Positions 1 through 7,837 of a stretch of DNA of 8,861 nt are shown one piece after another (the stretch's first letter is position 1; the number at the start of each line of letters is the position of its first letter). The translations under genes and the position numbers were made by a program. The notes beneath the pieces are model-generated. The model made no database searches and was not told the origin of the DNA. It saw only the letters and a list, made by a program, of their open reading frames with translations. The DNA lies in NCBI GenBank assembly GCA_027065935.1, contig JAMONI010000269.1:1-8861 (forward strand), given 5' to 3'. Source of the stretch: Flavobacteriales bacterium. GTDB lineage: Bacteria; Bacteroidota; Bacteroidia; Flavobacteriales; Flavobacteriaceae.

Positions 1-636
1 TTCGTTGATGGAGTAAATTTTTCCTTTTTCGGGGTATTTCATGTCGGGATGGGAAAGGTAAAACACCCCGATGGCGGGATTGAGTGTAAATCCGTTGACA
101 CCGTGACCGGTGGTATAAACCAGCATGGTGGAAGTGCCGTATATCACATACCCCGCGGCCACCTGTTTGTGACCGGGTTGCAGAAAATCTTCCAAAGTAA
201 CGGGACTGCCCACCGGACTTATGCGGCGATAGATGGAGAAGATGGTACCTACCGACACGTTGACATCGATATTGGACGAGCCGTCGAGCGGGTCGATGAG
301 GACGACGTATTTGTTCATGTTGTCGCCGTTTACCCCCGAAATGGTAATAAAATCTTCTTCTTCTTCCGAAGCGATTCCACATACGATTTCTCTGTTGATC
401 AGTGACTTGATAAACAGTTCGTTGGCCAACACGTCCAATTTTTGCTGGGCTTCGTCGTGGGTATTGGTTACGCCCGTTGCTCCGATGATATCCACCAATC
501 CCGCCTTGTTGACGTAATGATTGACGATTTTGGCGGCAAGCCTTATGGAATTTAAAAGACTGCTGAGTTCACCCGTGGAATAAGGAAATTCGTGTTGTTT
601 TGCAATGATGAATTCTCCTAAGGTTTTGGGTTCCAT
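1..636 (-). CDS. fbp: Class I fructose-1,6-bisphosphatase, C-terminus outside window
   Basis: Hydrolyses fructose-1,6-bisphosphate to fructose-6-phosphate and phosphate, the committed cytoplasmic step of gluconeogenesis. I translated the minus strand by hand from ATG at 636; the frame stays open for 212 codons to the window edge. Family hallmarks run in order: KTLGEFI near residue 4, ELSSLL near 23, [11 protein letters not shown] at 43-53, [10 protein letters not shown] at 64-73, the acidic metal site ASEEEED at 89-95, the metal/phosphate motif [17 protein letters not shown] at 115-131, and [16 protein letters not shown] at 162-177. The four-glutamate run is encoded by four GAA codons. Full-length class I enzymes are about 330-340 residues, so roughly 120 are missing, including the C-terminal substrate-binding part. 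The break is the window edge, not a mutation. The start lies 12 nt after the TonB receptor stop, with no recognisable Shine-Dalgarno. Family assignment is very secure. Confidence 0.97.
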   Translation of the reverse strand, partial: MEPKTLGEFIIAKQHEFPYSTGELSSLLNSIRLAAKIVNHYVNKAGLVDIIGATGVTNTHDEAQQKLDVLANELFIKSLINREIVCGIASEEEEDFITISGVNGDNMNKYVVLIDPLDGSSNIDVNVSVGTIFSIYRRISPVGSPVTLEDFLQPGHKQVAAGYVIYGTSTMLVYTTGHGVNGFTLNPAIGVFYLSHPDMKYPEKGKIYSINE

Positions 637-648
637 ATGACGATTGAA

Positions 649-3096
649 TTAAAATCTTCCGGTTATTTGCACTTTGATATTTCGGCCGGGTTCGCTTACG
701 GCCGAAGCGAATCGCTTGTAATGTATGTCGAATATATTTTCCACGCCTATGTTCAGGGTTAAATTGTGCGTAAGGTAGTAATTAAATGAAAGGTTTACAA
801 TATACCATTGCGGGAAACCCGCATACTGCCCGGTTTCGGGGTCAAACGGACTTTCTTCGATGTTGTCGATTCCGCTGATGATATCGTATTCGTCAACGGG
901 TTTTTCGGCGTTGTATTCCAAGAATCCGATGATTTCGAAGAAATCGTTTTTGTAACTCAATTCGCTTGTTATTTTCAAGGGCGGAATGGAAGGCATCGGA
1001 TCTCCGTTTTCTTTTTTGCCTTTTAGGTGACGCAAGGTGCTTTGCCATCGAACGTTCTTATGGGGTTTGAACAACAGACTGAAATCTCCGCCGTAAATAA
1101 AAGCCTTTCCGCTATTGACGTTGGCAAAGATATCCACCGGTTCACCGTCATACTCTATCTGGCCGAAACCGTTGAGAATAAACGGTTTGCGTTCAATATA
1201 GTTGTGAAAAACATTGTAGTAGGCATAGGCTTGTATTTCGGCTTTTCCTTCCCAAAAAACTTTTTGTATGCCCAGTTCGGATGTATAAATGTATTCGGGC
1301 TTGAGGTCGATGTTGGGTACCAGCAATTTGCCTCGTTTTTCCCTGATTTTTCCGACGTCGTCCACATTGGGCGAACGGAAACCGCTTCCTACGGTAAGGC
1401 TTATTTTCCAATTCGGGGGCGAATAGATATAATGTGCCGTGGGTGTAAGGGCGAAGTTGTTGATTAACAAAGCTTGAAAAGGCAAATCCACCAATTGCAA
1501 ATCTTTCCACTTGGCTTTCAGATAGGTTTGTGTGGCCCTGAGTCCGGCCGAAATTTGATGACGTTTGTTAAATCTGTGTTCGTAATTTCCATAGAGGGCA
1601 AAGTTCATGTAATGACTTCCGGCATTGGGATAGCGGGTAGGAACGTAATGTTCGCCTATTTCATCCACTACACGGTTGGCTTCCACCACTAAGGTTTTGC
1701 CGTAAGCTTCGGATAAAATCTTGTTGTAAACCACTTCGGCGCCGTAGTAGATTTTGCTTTTTGCGTTGATTTTTGACGATAAGTCGGCATTGAGGGTAAG
1801 CACATGAACTTTTTCTTTGCGGTATTTTCTTATACTGTCGTTGAATTTTCTGTAAATCCTGCTTTCGCGGGTTTGCTGATAAGAGGTGATAATTTTTAAT
1901 TTTTTGAGGAATTTACGGTCCGTTTGGTATTCCCATCTGGGTGAAAACATAAAAAACAGCATGGGGCCGTAGTGCCATTCGGCAAATTTCAAATGACCGC
2001 CGGTTTGTTCTTTAAGTTTATCGAACCGGGGAATATCGGAAGTGGTATGCAGGTGGGTGTTAAAAATCAGATAGGAATCCGTTCCCAAGGCGAAGAGCGT
2101 TTTGTTCATCAATCCGTATTGTTTGTAGGCCGTTTTGGGTTGTATGCTCAAATCGGTATTGGGAACGGGGGCGGGATTAAAGTAATAATCGGAGTTGTTG
2201 GAAAATTCTTTGACGATACCCCATTCTTCGTAGCCGTGAAGGCGTAAGTTTCCCATACGGATATCGCCGAAATCCGAATATGACAGTGAGGTCAAGCTTG
2301 CCCAGTTCGGTTTGCTGATGTCGAGCGAAAAATGAACGGAAGCCTCACGGGTGGCCGTGGCGAAGCGTCCGAGAATGGTGCCGGAAATCTCTTTGGGATT
2401 GTTAATCACCGGCGTTTTCGAGATAAAATGCACTACGCCGCCCAACGCATCCGACCCGTAAATGGACGAAGGGCCGTAAATGACTTCCATACGTTCCAGA
2501 ACGGGGGTTTCTATGGTTACGGATTTATGCAAATGCCCGGTGCGGTATATGGCGTTGTTCATCCGTACGCCGTCCAGAACCAACAATATCCGGTTGGCTT
2601 CCAAGCCTCTGATCACCGGACTTCCGCCTCCGCCTTGAGTTTTTTGAACACTGATACCCGGTAATTTTTCCATTACGTCCGGAACGGTGGAGTTGATTTG
2701 GTTTTGAATGCGGACTTGGTCCACCACGGCAACTTGTCTGGCTACGTCTTTCTTGGATTTTTCGGCACGCGACACACTCAACACAACGGTGTTCAGTACC
2801 GTAAAAGGCCTGTACAGTTCCACCCGGTATTTGTTTTGGATAATTTCTTTTTTGGTGTATCTTACCGTTTCGTAATCGGGGTGGGCAAAGTAAATGGTAT
2901 CGTTGGGTTTGAAGAGCCTGATATTGATGATGCCTTTCTTGTTGGTATGTAAAAAAACATTCAGTCGCGGATTAAAAACGGATACGTTTTCCACGGGTAC
3001 CGCCGTTTCGTAATCGACCACTTTTACTTCTTGTGCCGTCAATACCCAATTAATCATCACCAAAGATACTAAGATTGTAATCGCTTTTTTTCTCAT
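649..3096 (-). CDS. TonB-dependent outer-membrane receptor with N-terminal carboxypeptidase-regulatory-like domain
   Basis: An 815-residue outer-membrane active transporter, powered by TonB-ExbB-ExbD. Residues 1-21 form a Sec signal peptide (basic MRKK, hydrophobic core, probable cleavage after TA). Residues 22-97 resemble the carboxypeptidase-D regulatory-like beta domain common on Bacteroidota receptors. The plug spans about 115-230, with VPDVMEKLPGISV, GSPVIRGLEANRILLVLDGVR and the ERMEVIYGPSSIYGSDALGG block. The rest is beta-barrel, with FRSPN at 573, VPNIDLKPEY at 593-602, NIFDIHYKRFAS at 787-798, PGRN at 803-806 and a terminal aromatic F. FRSP/VPNIDL recalls the FRAP/NPNL pair of haem and haemoglobin receptors, but no histidine lies between them, so the substrate is undetermined. 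It is too short for SusC and no SusD neighbour is present, which argues against a glycan locus. The start overlaps the recO stop as ATGA, indicating translational coupling. Confidence 0.93.
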   Translation of the reverse strand: MRKKAITILVSLVMINWVLTAQEVKVVDYETAVPVENVSVFNPRLNVFLHTNKKGIINIRLFKPNDTIYFAHPDYETVRYTKKEIIQNKYRVELYRPFTVLNTVVLSVSRAEKSKKDVARQVAVVDQVRIQNQINSTVPDVMEKLPGISVQKTQGGGGSPVIRGLEANRILLVLDGVRMNNAIYRTGHLHKSVTIETPVLERMEVIYGPSSIYGSDALGGVVHFISKTPVINNPKEISGTILGRFATATREASVHFSLDISKPNWASLTSLSYSDFGDIRMGNLRLHGYEEWGIVKEFSNNSDYYFNPAPVPNTDLSIQPKTAYKQYGLMNKTLFALGTDSYLIFNTHLHTTSDIPRFDKLKEQTGGHLKFAEWHYGPMLFFMFSPRWEYQTDRKFLKKLKIITSYQQTRESRIYRKFNDSIRKYRKEKVHVLTLNADLSSKINAKSKIYYGAEVVYNKILSEAYGKTLVVEANRVVDEIGEHYVPTRYPNAGSHYMNFALYGNYEHRFNKRHQISAGLRATQTYLKAKWKDLQLVDLPFQALLINNFALTPTAHYIYSPPNWKISLTVGSGFRSPNVDDVGKIREKRGKLLVPNIDLKPEYIYTSELGIQKVFWEGKAEIQAYAYYNVFHNYIERKPFILNGFGQIEYDGEPVDIFANVNSGKAFIYGGDFSLLFKPHKNVRWQSTLRHLKGKKENGDPMPSIPPLKITSELSYKNDFFEIIGFLEYNAEKPVDEYDIISGIDNIEESPFDPETGQYAGFPQWYIVNLSFNYYLTHNLTLNIGVENIFDIHYKRFASAVSEPGRNIKVQITGRF

Positions 3097-3761
3097 CGGT
3101 CGAAAACTTCGTTATAAATTTCCAAACTTTTAGGGTACCGGAAACCTTCCAAATGATAAGCCAAATAATCCAACCATAACTTGAGCGTTAGACGCCGTTC
3201 TTCGTGCGAGGATGTTGTTCCGAAACGCAAGAAATGTTGAAGCACTTGTTTTTCTTTTCGGGTTAAAGGTTTGATTTTCTCAAAAGCAAAAATTATTCCG
3301 TTTTCTTGATCGCCGGGCCATATTCCCGAATAAGCGGTAATTTCTTTTAAAAACATCAGGTGGAAATCGGGATTAAAGTTTTTTTCGTCCAAGTTTTTAA
3401 ACATCAACAGGAGATTGTCAAACAGTTTTATGTCGGGGGCGTTGAGTATATGATGCAAAACTTCGGTGATAAACAGTGCTACGGCGGATTTGCGTAAATC
3501 GGAATGGAGGGAGCGGTAAACCCAAACCGGTCTTACGCCGGTTATTTTGGGATGAAAGCGGGCGGATTTTAAATATTCGATTTCCACCCAATTGGGCGGG
3601 CGCAGTAAAATTCTTTTGCTTGCACTACCGGCGCGTTTTGATGCCGTAAATCCCAATGAGATCTTGCCTTCTTTTTTTGAAAACACGTCGATAATGAACC
3701 GGTTGTCGCGGTAACGGAAATTTCGTAAAACCAAAACAATGTCTTTCTCTCTTTTTGTCAT
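3093..3761 (-). CDS. recO: DNA repair protein RecO
   Basis: Recombination mediator that works with RecR (and RecF) to load RecA onto SSB-coated single-stranded DNA at gaps, and anneals complementary strands. The 222-residue product has the RecO layout: an N-terminal OB-fold over about residues 1-80, beginning with IVLVLRNFRYRDNRFIIDVFSKKEGK, in which the KYGD-like strand and the F-S-x-x-x-G turn are recognisable; then a mainly helical C-terminal domain with the family-typical KSAVALFITEVLHHIL stretch. There is no cysteine anywhere, so the zinc finger found in some RecO proteins (for example Deinococcus) is absent. ATG at 3761 is preferred; a GTG directly before it (3764) would add one residue. 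The start is 5 nt after the porZ-like stop, and the stop overlaps the receptor start by 4 nt, so it sits inside the operon. The family is divergent in sequence, but the call is solid. Confidence 0.92.
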   Translation of the reverse strand: MTKREKDIVLVLRNFRYRDNRFIIDVFSKKEGKISLGFTASKRAGSASKRILLRPPNWVEIEYLKSARFHPKITGVRPVWVYRSLHSDLRKSAVALFITEVLHHILNAPDIKLFDNLLLMFKNLDEKNFNPDFHLMFLKEITAYSGIWPGDQENGIIFAFEKIKPLTRKEKQVLQHFLRFGTTSSHEERRLTLKLWLDYLAYHLEGFRYPKSLEIYNEVFDR

Positions 3762-3766
3762 CACTG

Positions 3767-6067
3767 TCAGTTGATTATCAAGGCTTTAAGCACTTTTGTA
3801 TTCCGGATTTCCTCATCGACCAACAGGATGAGATACACACCGCTTGCCACTTTGCGCCCCGCAAAATTTTTCAAATCCCAACGTACCGAACCGCCTTTTG
3901 ACCGGGTTTCATATACCAAATTACCTTCGATATCGGTAATTTTCACGCCCGTGTCTCGCATCAGGTTGGTAATAATCAAATATTCGTGGTTCCGTGTCAC
4001 CACCGGATTGGGATACACGTAAGCATCGTCCAAGTTGTTTTTTCCTTCCGATGCATCGCCTTTAAAACCTATAAGGCCTCTGTCGGTGGCAAAAAGGACG
4101 ATGCCCGTAACGGGATCGATGCTGATATCGAAAATGGAGTTTCCGGGCAGGGGTGAATTTTCTTTGGTAAATCGATATATGGTTTGTTGACCGTCTTCGG
4201 AGAAATAAAAAACGCCGGCATTGGTGGTGCCCACCCATTTGTTATTGGCGCCGTCCACTTCGATTACGGAAATTTCCGTGTTGAGGAGCAGTTCTACACC
4301 TTGATTGTCTTGTCCTTCGAGTTCTTCAAGTTCGATGATGATTCTTTCCAATTGAACCGAAGGTTCGGTAAAAGCCCGGGCGGGATTTCGTAATATACGC
4401 AGGCCGTTTAAGGTGCCTACCCAAAGTATGTTATCTTTATCGACGGCTACGGCTTTGGTATTGCGATAGCTTCCTTCGTAGGGAATATTGTTTTGTTCGG
4501 TCAGGGCTACCCAATCGCCGGTTCGGGGATTGAATCCGACCAGTCCCAAACGGTGTGTGGCAAGCCAAAGGTTACCTTCGCGGTCAAAATTCATTTGGGC
4601 GACGCCTTCATTGGTCATGGTATCCACTATGGATTGGAACGAGTAGGATTGCCAGTTTCCCTGCAAATCATATCGATGGAGGCCTTGCATAACCAAGCCT
4701 TGATAGGCCCACAAGTTACCGTCATCATCAAAGATCACAGGGCTTATCCGGTAGCTTTCGTAAGGCCCCGATTGTAATATGATGGGAGGAAACGGCGCAT
4801 TGGAGTTATCGAATTTTTGGAAAAAAGTTCCGTTTCGGAATTCCACCAAGCCTTCGTGAAACGAAGCGGCAAAAAATTGTGCGGTATCCCGGGGGTTGAT
4901 TATTACATCGGTTAGATTTCTAACTTGAAAATCTTCGTAGGGAATATTTTTCCACCGCTTATCGACATACCTGCTGATTCCGCTTCTGTCCAAAGGCGAG
5001 GGATTGTAAAGTTCGGTATAGTCGCCATACACCACGCATATCTGTCCGTCGTAAATATCGGCGGAAAAAGGGTTGTTTTGCAAGGGGGAGTCGGGATGGA
5101 TTTTTCGGTAGCTTCCGGGGGGTTGATTGGAAGTGATTAGGATGCCGTGCGATTCCGTACCGATGTATAGCTTGCCGTTACCCGTCGTTAGGGAAACCAC
5201 CCGGAAGGGCAAGGCGGCGGTAGGCGAAAATGTTCCCGTAACCGAAAAAAAAGAGTTCAACTTCAACACCCGGTTGTGAAATCCCACGTAAAATCCCGAG
5301 TCGTCGGAGGCCAGGTCTTTGATGTTTGAAGGGACCGTGTAAACGTTACTTACCGAATTGGTGTTTATTTCATAGATGCCGTTTCCTTTTACGCCGTAGA
5401 TCCGGTTGTTAAAAACCCGAAGCAATTGCCATGTGCCGCCGTCCAATCTGTTCCATGTGGTAAAATCCGATTTGTCGGGATTGCTCAGGTCCGTAAAAAC
5501 GATGCCTTGCGTATCGGTGGCGGCGTAAATTTTTCCGTTGAAAATCAAGATGTCGTTGACCTGCAACTCCATGCCGCCCAATCCGATGTAGTAAGTGTCT
5601 CCGAATTCCTGTTTGTCTATATCGTATTCGGTGATTCCGTAGGGCATGGCTAAGTATAAGGTGTTTTGATGTGATGTTACGGCAATGATTTTTTTGTCTT
5701 CGTCGGGTATCAGGGAAGTAAACAAACTATTGTCCCGAAACACTTTTCCGTCGGGATTTATGATTTCTATTTTTCCGTTTTGGTGTGCCACGAAATATTT
5801 GCCGGATATCCGGTGGTAATGAAAAGCCGAAATTTTTTCGCCCGAAAGCCCGTGAACGGTTGAAAAGCGTTGGAACTCACCGGATTGTTCGTCGTAAAGA
5901 AAAACCGCATTGTCGGTAGCGGCCGCCACGTTGTTCCCGTTGACGTTCAGGTCGAAAATGTAATGATATGAAAGCATATCAATCCAACGGGAGGCGGACT
6001 GTCCCCATACGTGTAAACTCAACCATACCAGCAGGAAGCTAATTTTTGGCGTGAAACTGTTTTTCAT
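3767..6067 (-). CDS. porZ: PorZ-like beta-propeller protein of the type IX secretion system
   Basis: A 766-residue secreted protein, close to the length of Porphyromonas gingivalis PorZ. In that organism PorZ belongs to the PorU-PorV-PorQ-PorZ attachment complex on the outer surface and binds anionic LPS used to anchor T9SS cargo. Residues 1-22 are a signal peptide (MKNSFTPK, hydrophobic FLLVWLSLHVW, then GQS). Two propeller-like regions follow, about 28-350 and 380-670. Blade motifs of the two-component-regulator-propeller type are NLWLATHRLGLVGFNP (499-514), ILWVGTLNGLRIL (547-559) and NKWVGTTNAGVFYF (609-622). Residues 682-766 form a type A T9SS C-terminal domain with YPNPV, VRWDL and GRKVASGVYLI. 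The start overlaps the upstream acyltransferase gene by 29 nt; the signal peptide requires this start. Another propeller protein with a T9SS domain is possible, but the two-propeller-plus-CTD layout and size favour PorZ. Confidence 0.85.
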   Translation of the reverse strand: MKNSFTPKISFLLVWLSLHVWGQSASRWIDMLSYHYIFDLNVNGNNVAAATDNAVFLYDEQSGEFQRFSTVHGLSGEKISAFHYHRISGKYFVAHQNGKIEIINPDGKVFRDNSLFTSLIPDEDKKIIAVTSHQNTLYLAMPYGITEYDIDKQEFGDTYYIGLGGMELQVNDILIFNGKIYAATDTQGIVFTDLSNPDKSDFTTWNRLDGGTWQLLRVFNNRIYGVKGNGIYEINTNSVSNVYTVPSNIKDLASDDSGFYVGFHNRVLKLNSFFSVTGTFSPTAALPFRVVSLTTGNGKLYIGTESHGILITSNQPPGSYRKIHPDSPLQNNPFSADIYDGQICVVYGDYTELYNPSPLDRSGISRYVDKRWKNIPYEDFQVRNLTDVIINPRDTAQFFAASFHEGLVEFRNGTFFQKFDNSNAPFPPIILQSGPYESYRISPVIFDDDGNLWAYQGLVMQGLHRYDLQGNWQSYSFQSIVDTMTNEGVAQMNFDREGNLWLATHRLGLVGFNPRTGDWVALTEQNNIPYEGSYRNTKAVAVDKDNILWVGTLNGLRILRNPARAFTEPSVQLERIIIELEELEGQDNQGVELLLNTEISVIEVDGANNKWVGTTNAGVFYFSEDGQQTIYRFTKENSPLPGNSIFDISIDPVTGIVLFATDRGLIGFKGDASEGKNNLDDAYVYPNPVVTRNHEYLIITNLMRDTGVKITDIEGNLVYETRSKGGSVRWDLKNFAGRKVASGVYLILLVDEEIRNTKVLKALIIN
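3770..4024 (-). other. T9SS type A C-terminal sorting domain of the PorZ-like protein
   Basis: These are the last 85 codons of the PorZ-like gene (residues 682-766). The segment starts with the typical YPNPV motif at 685-689, continues through an Ig-like beta sandwich with VKITDIEGNLVYE, then VRWDLKNFAGRKVASGVYLILL, and ends in KVLKALIIN. This is the standard signal recognised by the type IX translocon. In P. gingivalis PorZ the equivalent domain is reported to be retained, not cleaved; that is family knowledge and not visible here. Confidence 0.85.
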
Positions 6068-7820
6068 ACTCTTCGATTAAGGGTCGGATGGTTTTTTCGG
6101 GAATATCCGTTATGCGAATATACATTAACGCGTCGATGCTGTTATTGAAATCGGGGTCCACGTTAAATCCGATGATTTTTGCATTTTGGCGGATATATTG
6201 TTTGATCAATACCGGCAAACGCAGGTAATTGGGTTCCAGCTCGTCGATAAGTTTGTCTAACTTGTTTAAATCGGAACGGGTTTTTTCAAAAATAAAGTCT
6301 TTGTCGGCGTCTTCGAGTTTGACCTTAAATTCTTTGCGCGGATGAATGTAAGTACCTAAAAAGGGGTCGTAGTAGTTGGATTTCATAAATTCAATCATTA
6401 AGGCTTTGGAAAAATCCGAAAATTTATCGCTTATACTAACGCCTCCCACCAAGTATTTATGATACGGATATTTGAAAATGGTCAAAATTATTCCTTGCCA
6501 GAGCAAAAACAAGGGGTAGGGTTTTTGTTGATATTCCGGTATGACAAATGCACGCCCCAATTCCAATCCGTATTTGAGCAAATAATGGGCTTCGGGTTCA
6601 AAACGGAACAGTGAAGCGATATAAAATCCGTCGATTCCCTTTTCGGGATAAATTTCACTTCCCAATCCGATGCGGTAGGCGCCTACTATTTTCTTGGCTT
6701 TATTGTCCCACAAAAAAAGATGTTTGTAGTATTTGTCGTACCGGTCCAGGTCGATGCTTTTGCCCGTTCCTTCGCCTATTTTTCGGAAGGTTACTTCGCG
6801 CAACCGGCTGATTTCGGTGAGGATATCGGGGATTTCCTCACTGTCGGCCAAATAGATTTCGTAGTGGTTTCTTTTGTTGAGTTGTTTGCCGTTTTTTTTC
6901 AATCGTTCGATTTCCTTTTCGAGTTTTTCTACGGGAACGGGGTCTATAATTTTCTTTTCCCGCCGTTTGAAAAGGGGGAACTTTTTCTTGGAAGGGGGGC
7001 GTTCGAAGGGTTTGGCCAGCAAGTAGGTTTTCTTACGGAGAAAATCACCGAGTTCTTTATGGTCTTTGAATTGTTTTTGTTCGCCGGGTCTGACGGGATG
7101 TCCGATACGCACTTGGATGGACTTACGGTTTTTGTTGAACAGTTCCGATGGCAAGCGCGCCGTGCGCAAATACGGATTAATTCTGCTCATCCAGTAAAAA
7201 ATTCGACTGTTTTTGGCGTGAAAATAAATGGGCACAATGGGTACATTGGCTTTTTGAATGAGTTTAAGCACGGCTTCGTCCCAATCTTTGTCCACATAGA
7301 TGTTTCCTTCACGGTAGGTGGACACTTCACCGGCGGGAAACAGGCCTAAGGGATGTCCGCGCCGGATGTGTAACAAAGCCATTTTAAGCCCCTTAAAGCT
7401 CGAACGTTGGTTTTTCAAATCCTCAAAAGGATTGACCGGTAAAAAATATGCCGACAACGGTTCGATCCGGGATAATAAAAAGTTGGTCAGCACCTTAAAG
7501 TCGGGTCGTTTGTCCAACATTAATTTCATCAACAAGATGCCGTCCAGTCCGCCCAAGGGATGGTTGGATATGGTGATAAAAGGTCCTTCTTTCGGAATAC
7601 GTTTCAAATCTTCTTCGGGAATTTCCAAGTTGGCTTGAATTTCATCCAAAAGTTTTTCGATGAATTCCTTCCCTTGCAAATGTTTATGCCGGTCGTAAAA
7701 ATCATTGATGCGTTTCAGACGTAAAACGTGCAAGAGGACATAACCCGCAAAAAGGGCTAACCATTTGGGTCGTTTTACGGGTAATACGGAAGCAATATCT
7801 TTGGCGCTGATCAGACTCAT
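6039..7820 (-). CDS. Bifunctional PlsC-type acyltransferase / GNAT-type N-acyltransferase, OlsF-like
   Basis: Two acyltransferase domains in one chain of 593 residues from ATG 7820. The first, about residues 65-245, is PlsC-like: SNHPLGGLDG with H87 and D93, then LFPAGEVST at 160-168 and PIVPIYF at 194-200. A basic, lysine-rich probably helical linker follows (about 274-319). The second, about 320-500, matches the haemolysin/OlsB-type GNAT acyltransferases, with YEIYLADSEEIPDI, LREVTFRKIGEGTG, VGAYRIGLG, ELGRAFV and LVGGVSIS. This order matches OlsF, where the C-terminal domain N-acylates ornithine and the N-terminal one adds the second acyl chain. The inferred role is aminolipid (ornithine-, glycine- or related) synthesis at the inner membrane; the amino-acid substrate cannot be read from sequence. 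A TTG at 7841, overlapping the waaA stop as TTGA, would add seven residues; ATG is preferred because SLISAKDIA resembles family N-termini. Confidence 0.85.
   Translation of the reverse strand: MSLISAKDIASVLPVKRPKWLALFAGYVLLHVLRLKRINDFYDRHKHLQGKEFIEKLLDEIQANLEIPEEDLKRIPKEGPFITISNHPLGGLDGILLMKLMLDKRPDFKVLTNFLLSRIEPLSAYFLPVNPFEDLKNQRSSFKGLKMALLHIRRGHPLGLFPAGEVSTYREGNIYVDKDWDEAVLKLIQKANVPIVPIYFHAKNSRIFYWMSRINPYLRTARLPSELFNKNRKSIQVRIGHPVRPGEQKQFKDHKELGDFLRKKTYLLAKPFERPPSKKKFPLFKRREKKIIDPVPVEKLEKEIERLKKNGKQLNKRNHYEIYLADSEEIPDILTEISRLREVTFRKIGEGTGKSIDLDRYDKYYKHLFLWDNKAKKIVGAYRIGLGSEIYPEKGIDGFYIASLFRFEPEAHYLLKYGLELGRAFVIPEYQQKPYPLFLLWQGIILTIFKYPYHKYLVGGVSISDKFSDFSKALMIEFMKSNYYDPFLGTYIHPRKEFKVKLEDADKDFIFEKTRSDLNKLDKLIDELEPNYLRLPVLIKQYIRQNAKIIGFNVDPDFNNSIDALMYIRITDIPEKTIRPLIEEYEKQFHAKN
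6891..6899 (-). other. A8 homopolymer with A-AAA-AAC heptamer between the two acyltransferase domains
   Basis: On the coding strand eight adenines are followed by C, read in frame as AAA AAA AAC (K308 K309 N310 of the acyltransferase). The last seven bases fit the X-XXY-YYZ pattern of a -1 slippery site. A -1 shift would add 17 codons and stop at TGA 6840-6838, leaving the PlsC domain alone. The sequence and the alternate stop are directly visible; any frameshifting or slipped-strand variation is speculation. Confidence 0.25.
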
Positions 7821-7837
7821 CGGCAAATTTTCAAACT

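Noticed and set aside
355..366. TTC x4 microsatellite in fbp
   Set aside because: It encodes the glutamate run of the conserved ASEEEED metal site; a change in repeat number stays in frame and the acidic stretch is a family trait.
1155..1510. Short minus-strand open frames overlapping the TonB receptor in another phase
   Set aside because: They sit inside the well-supported barrel-coding region and show no family features or plausible start context.
5244..5251. T8 run on the coding strand in the porZ-like gene as a phase-variation site
   Set aside because: It encodes NSFFSV in frame without a phased -1 heptamer at a domain boundary, and similar runs are common in this base composition.
6483..6490. 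TAATTTTG on the minus strand, matching the Bacteroidota -7 consensus TAnnTTTG
   Set aside because: It lies inside the GNAT domain coding sequence, about 400 nt before the next gene, with no convincing -33 element at the proper distance; an 8-mer with two free positions is expected by chance in AT-rich coding DNA.
6720..7349. A 209-codon open frame on the plus strand antisense to the acyltransferase gene
   Set aside because: Its product is Phe/Val-rich, low in complexity and matches no family I know. It lies wholly opposite a gene with clear domains, so it is a shadow of that gene's codon usage.
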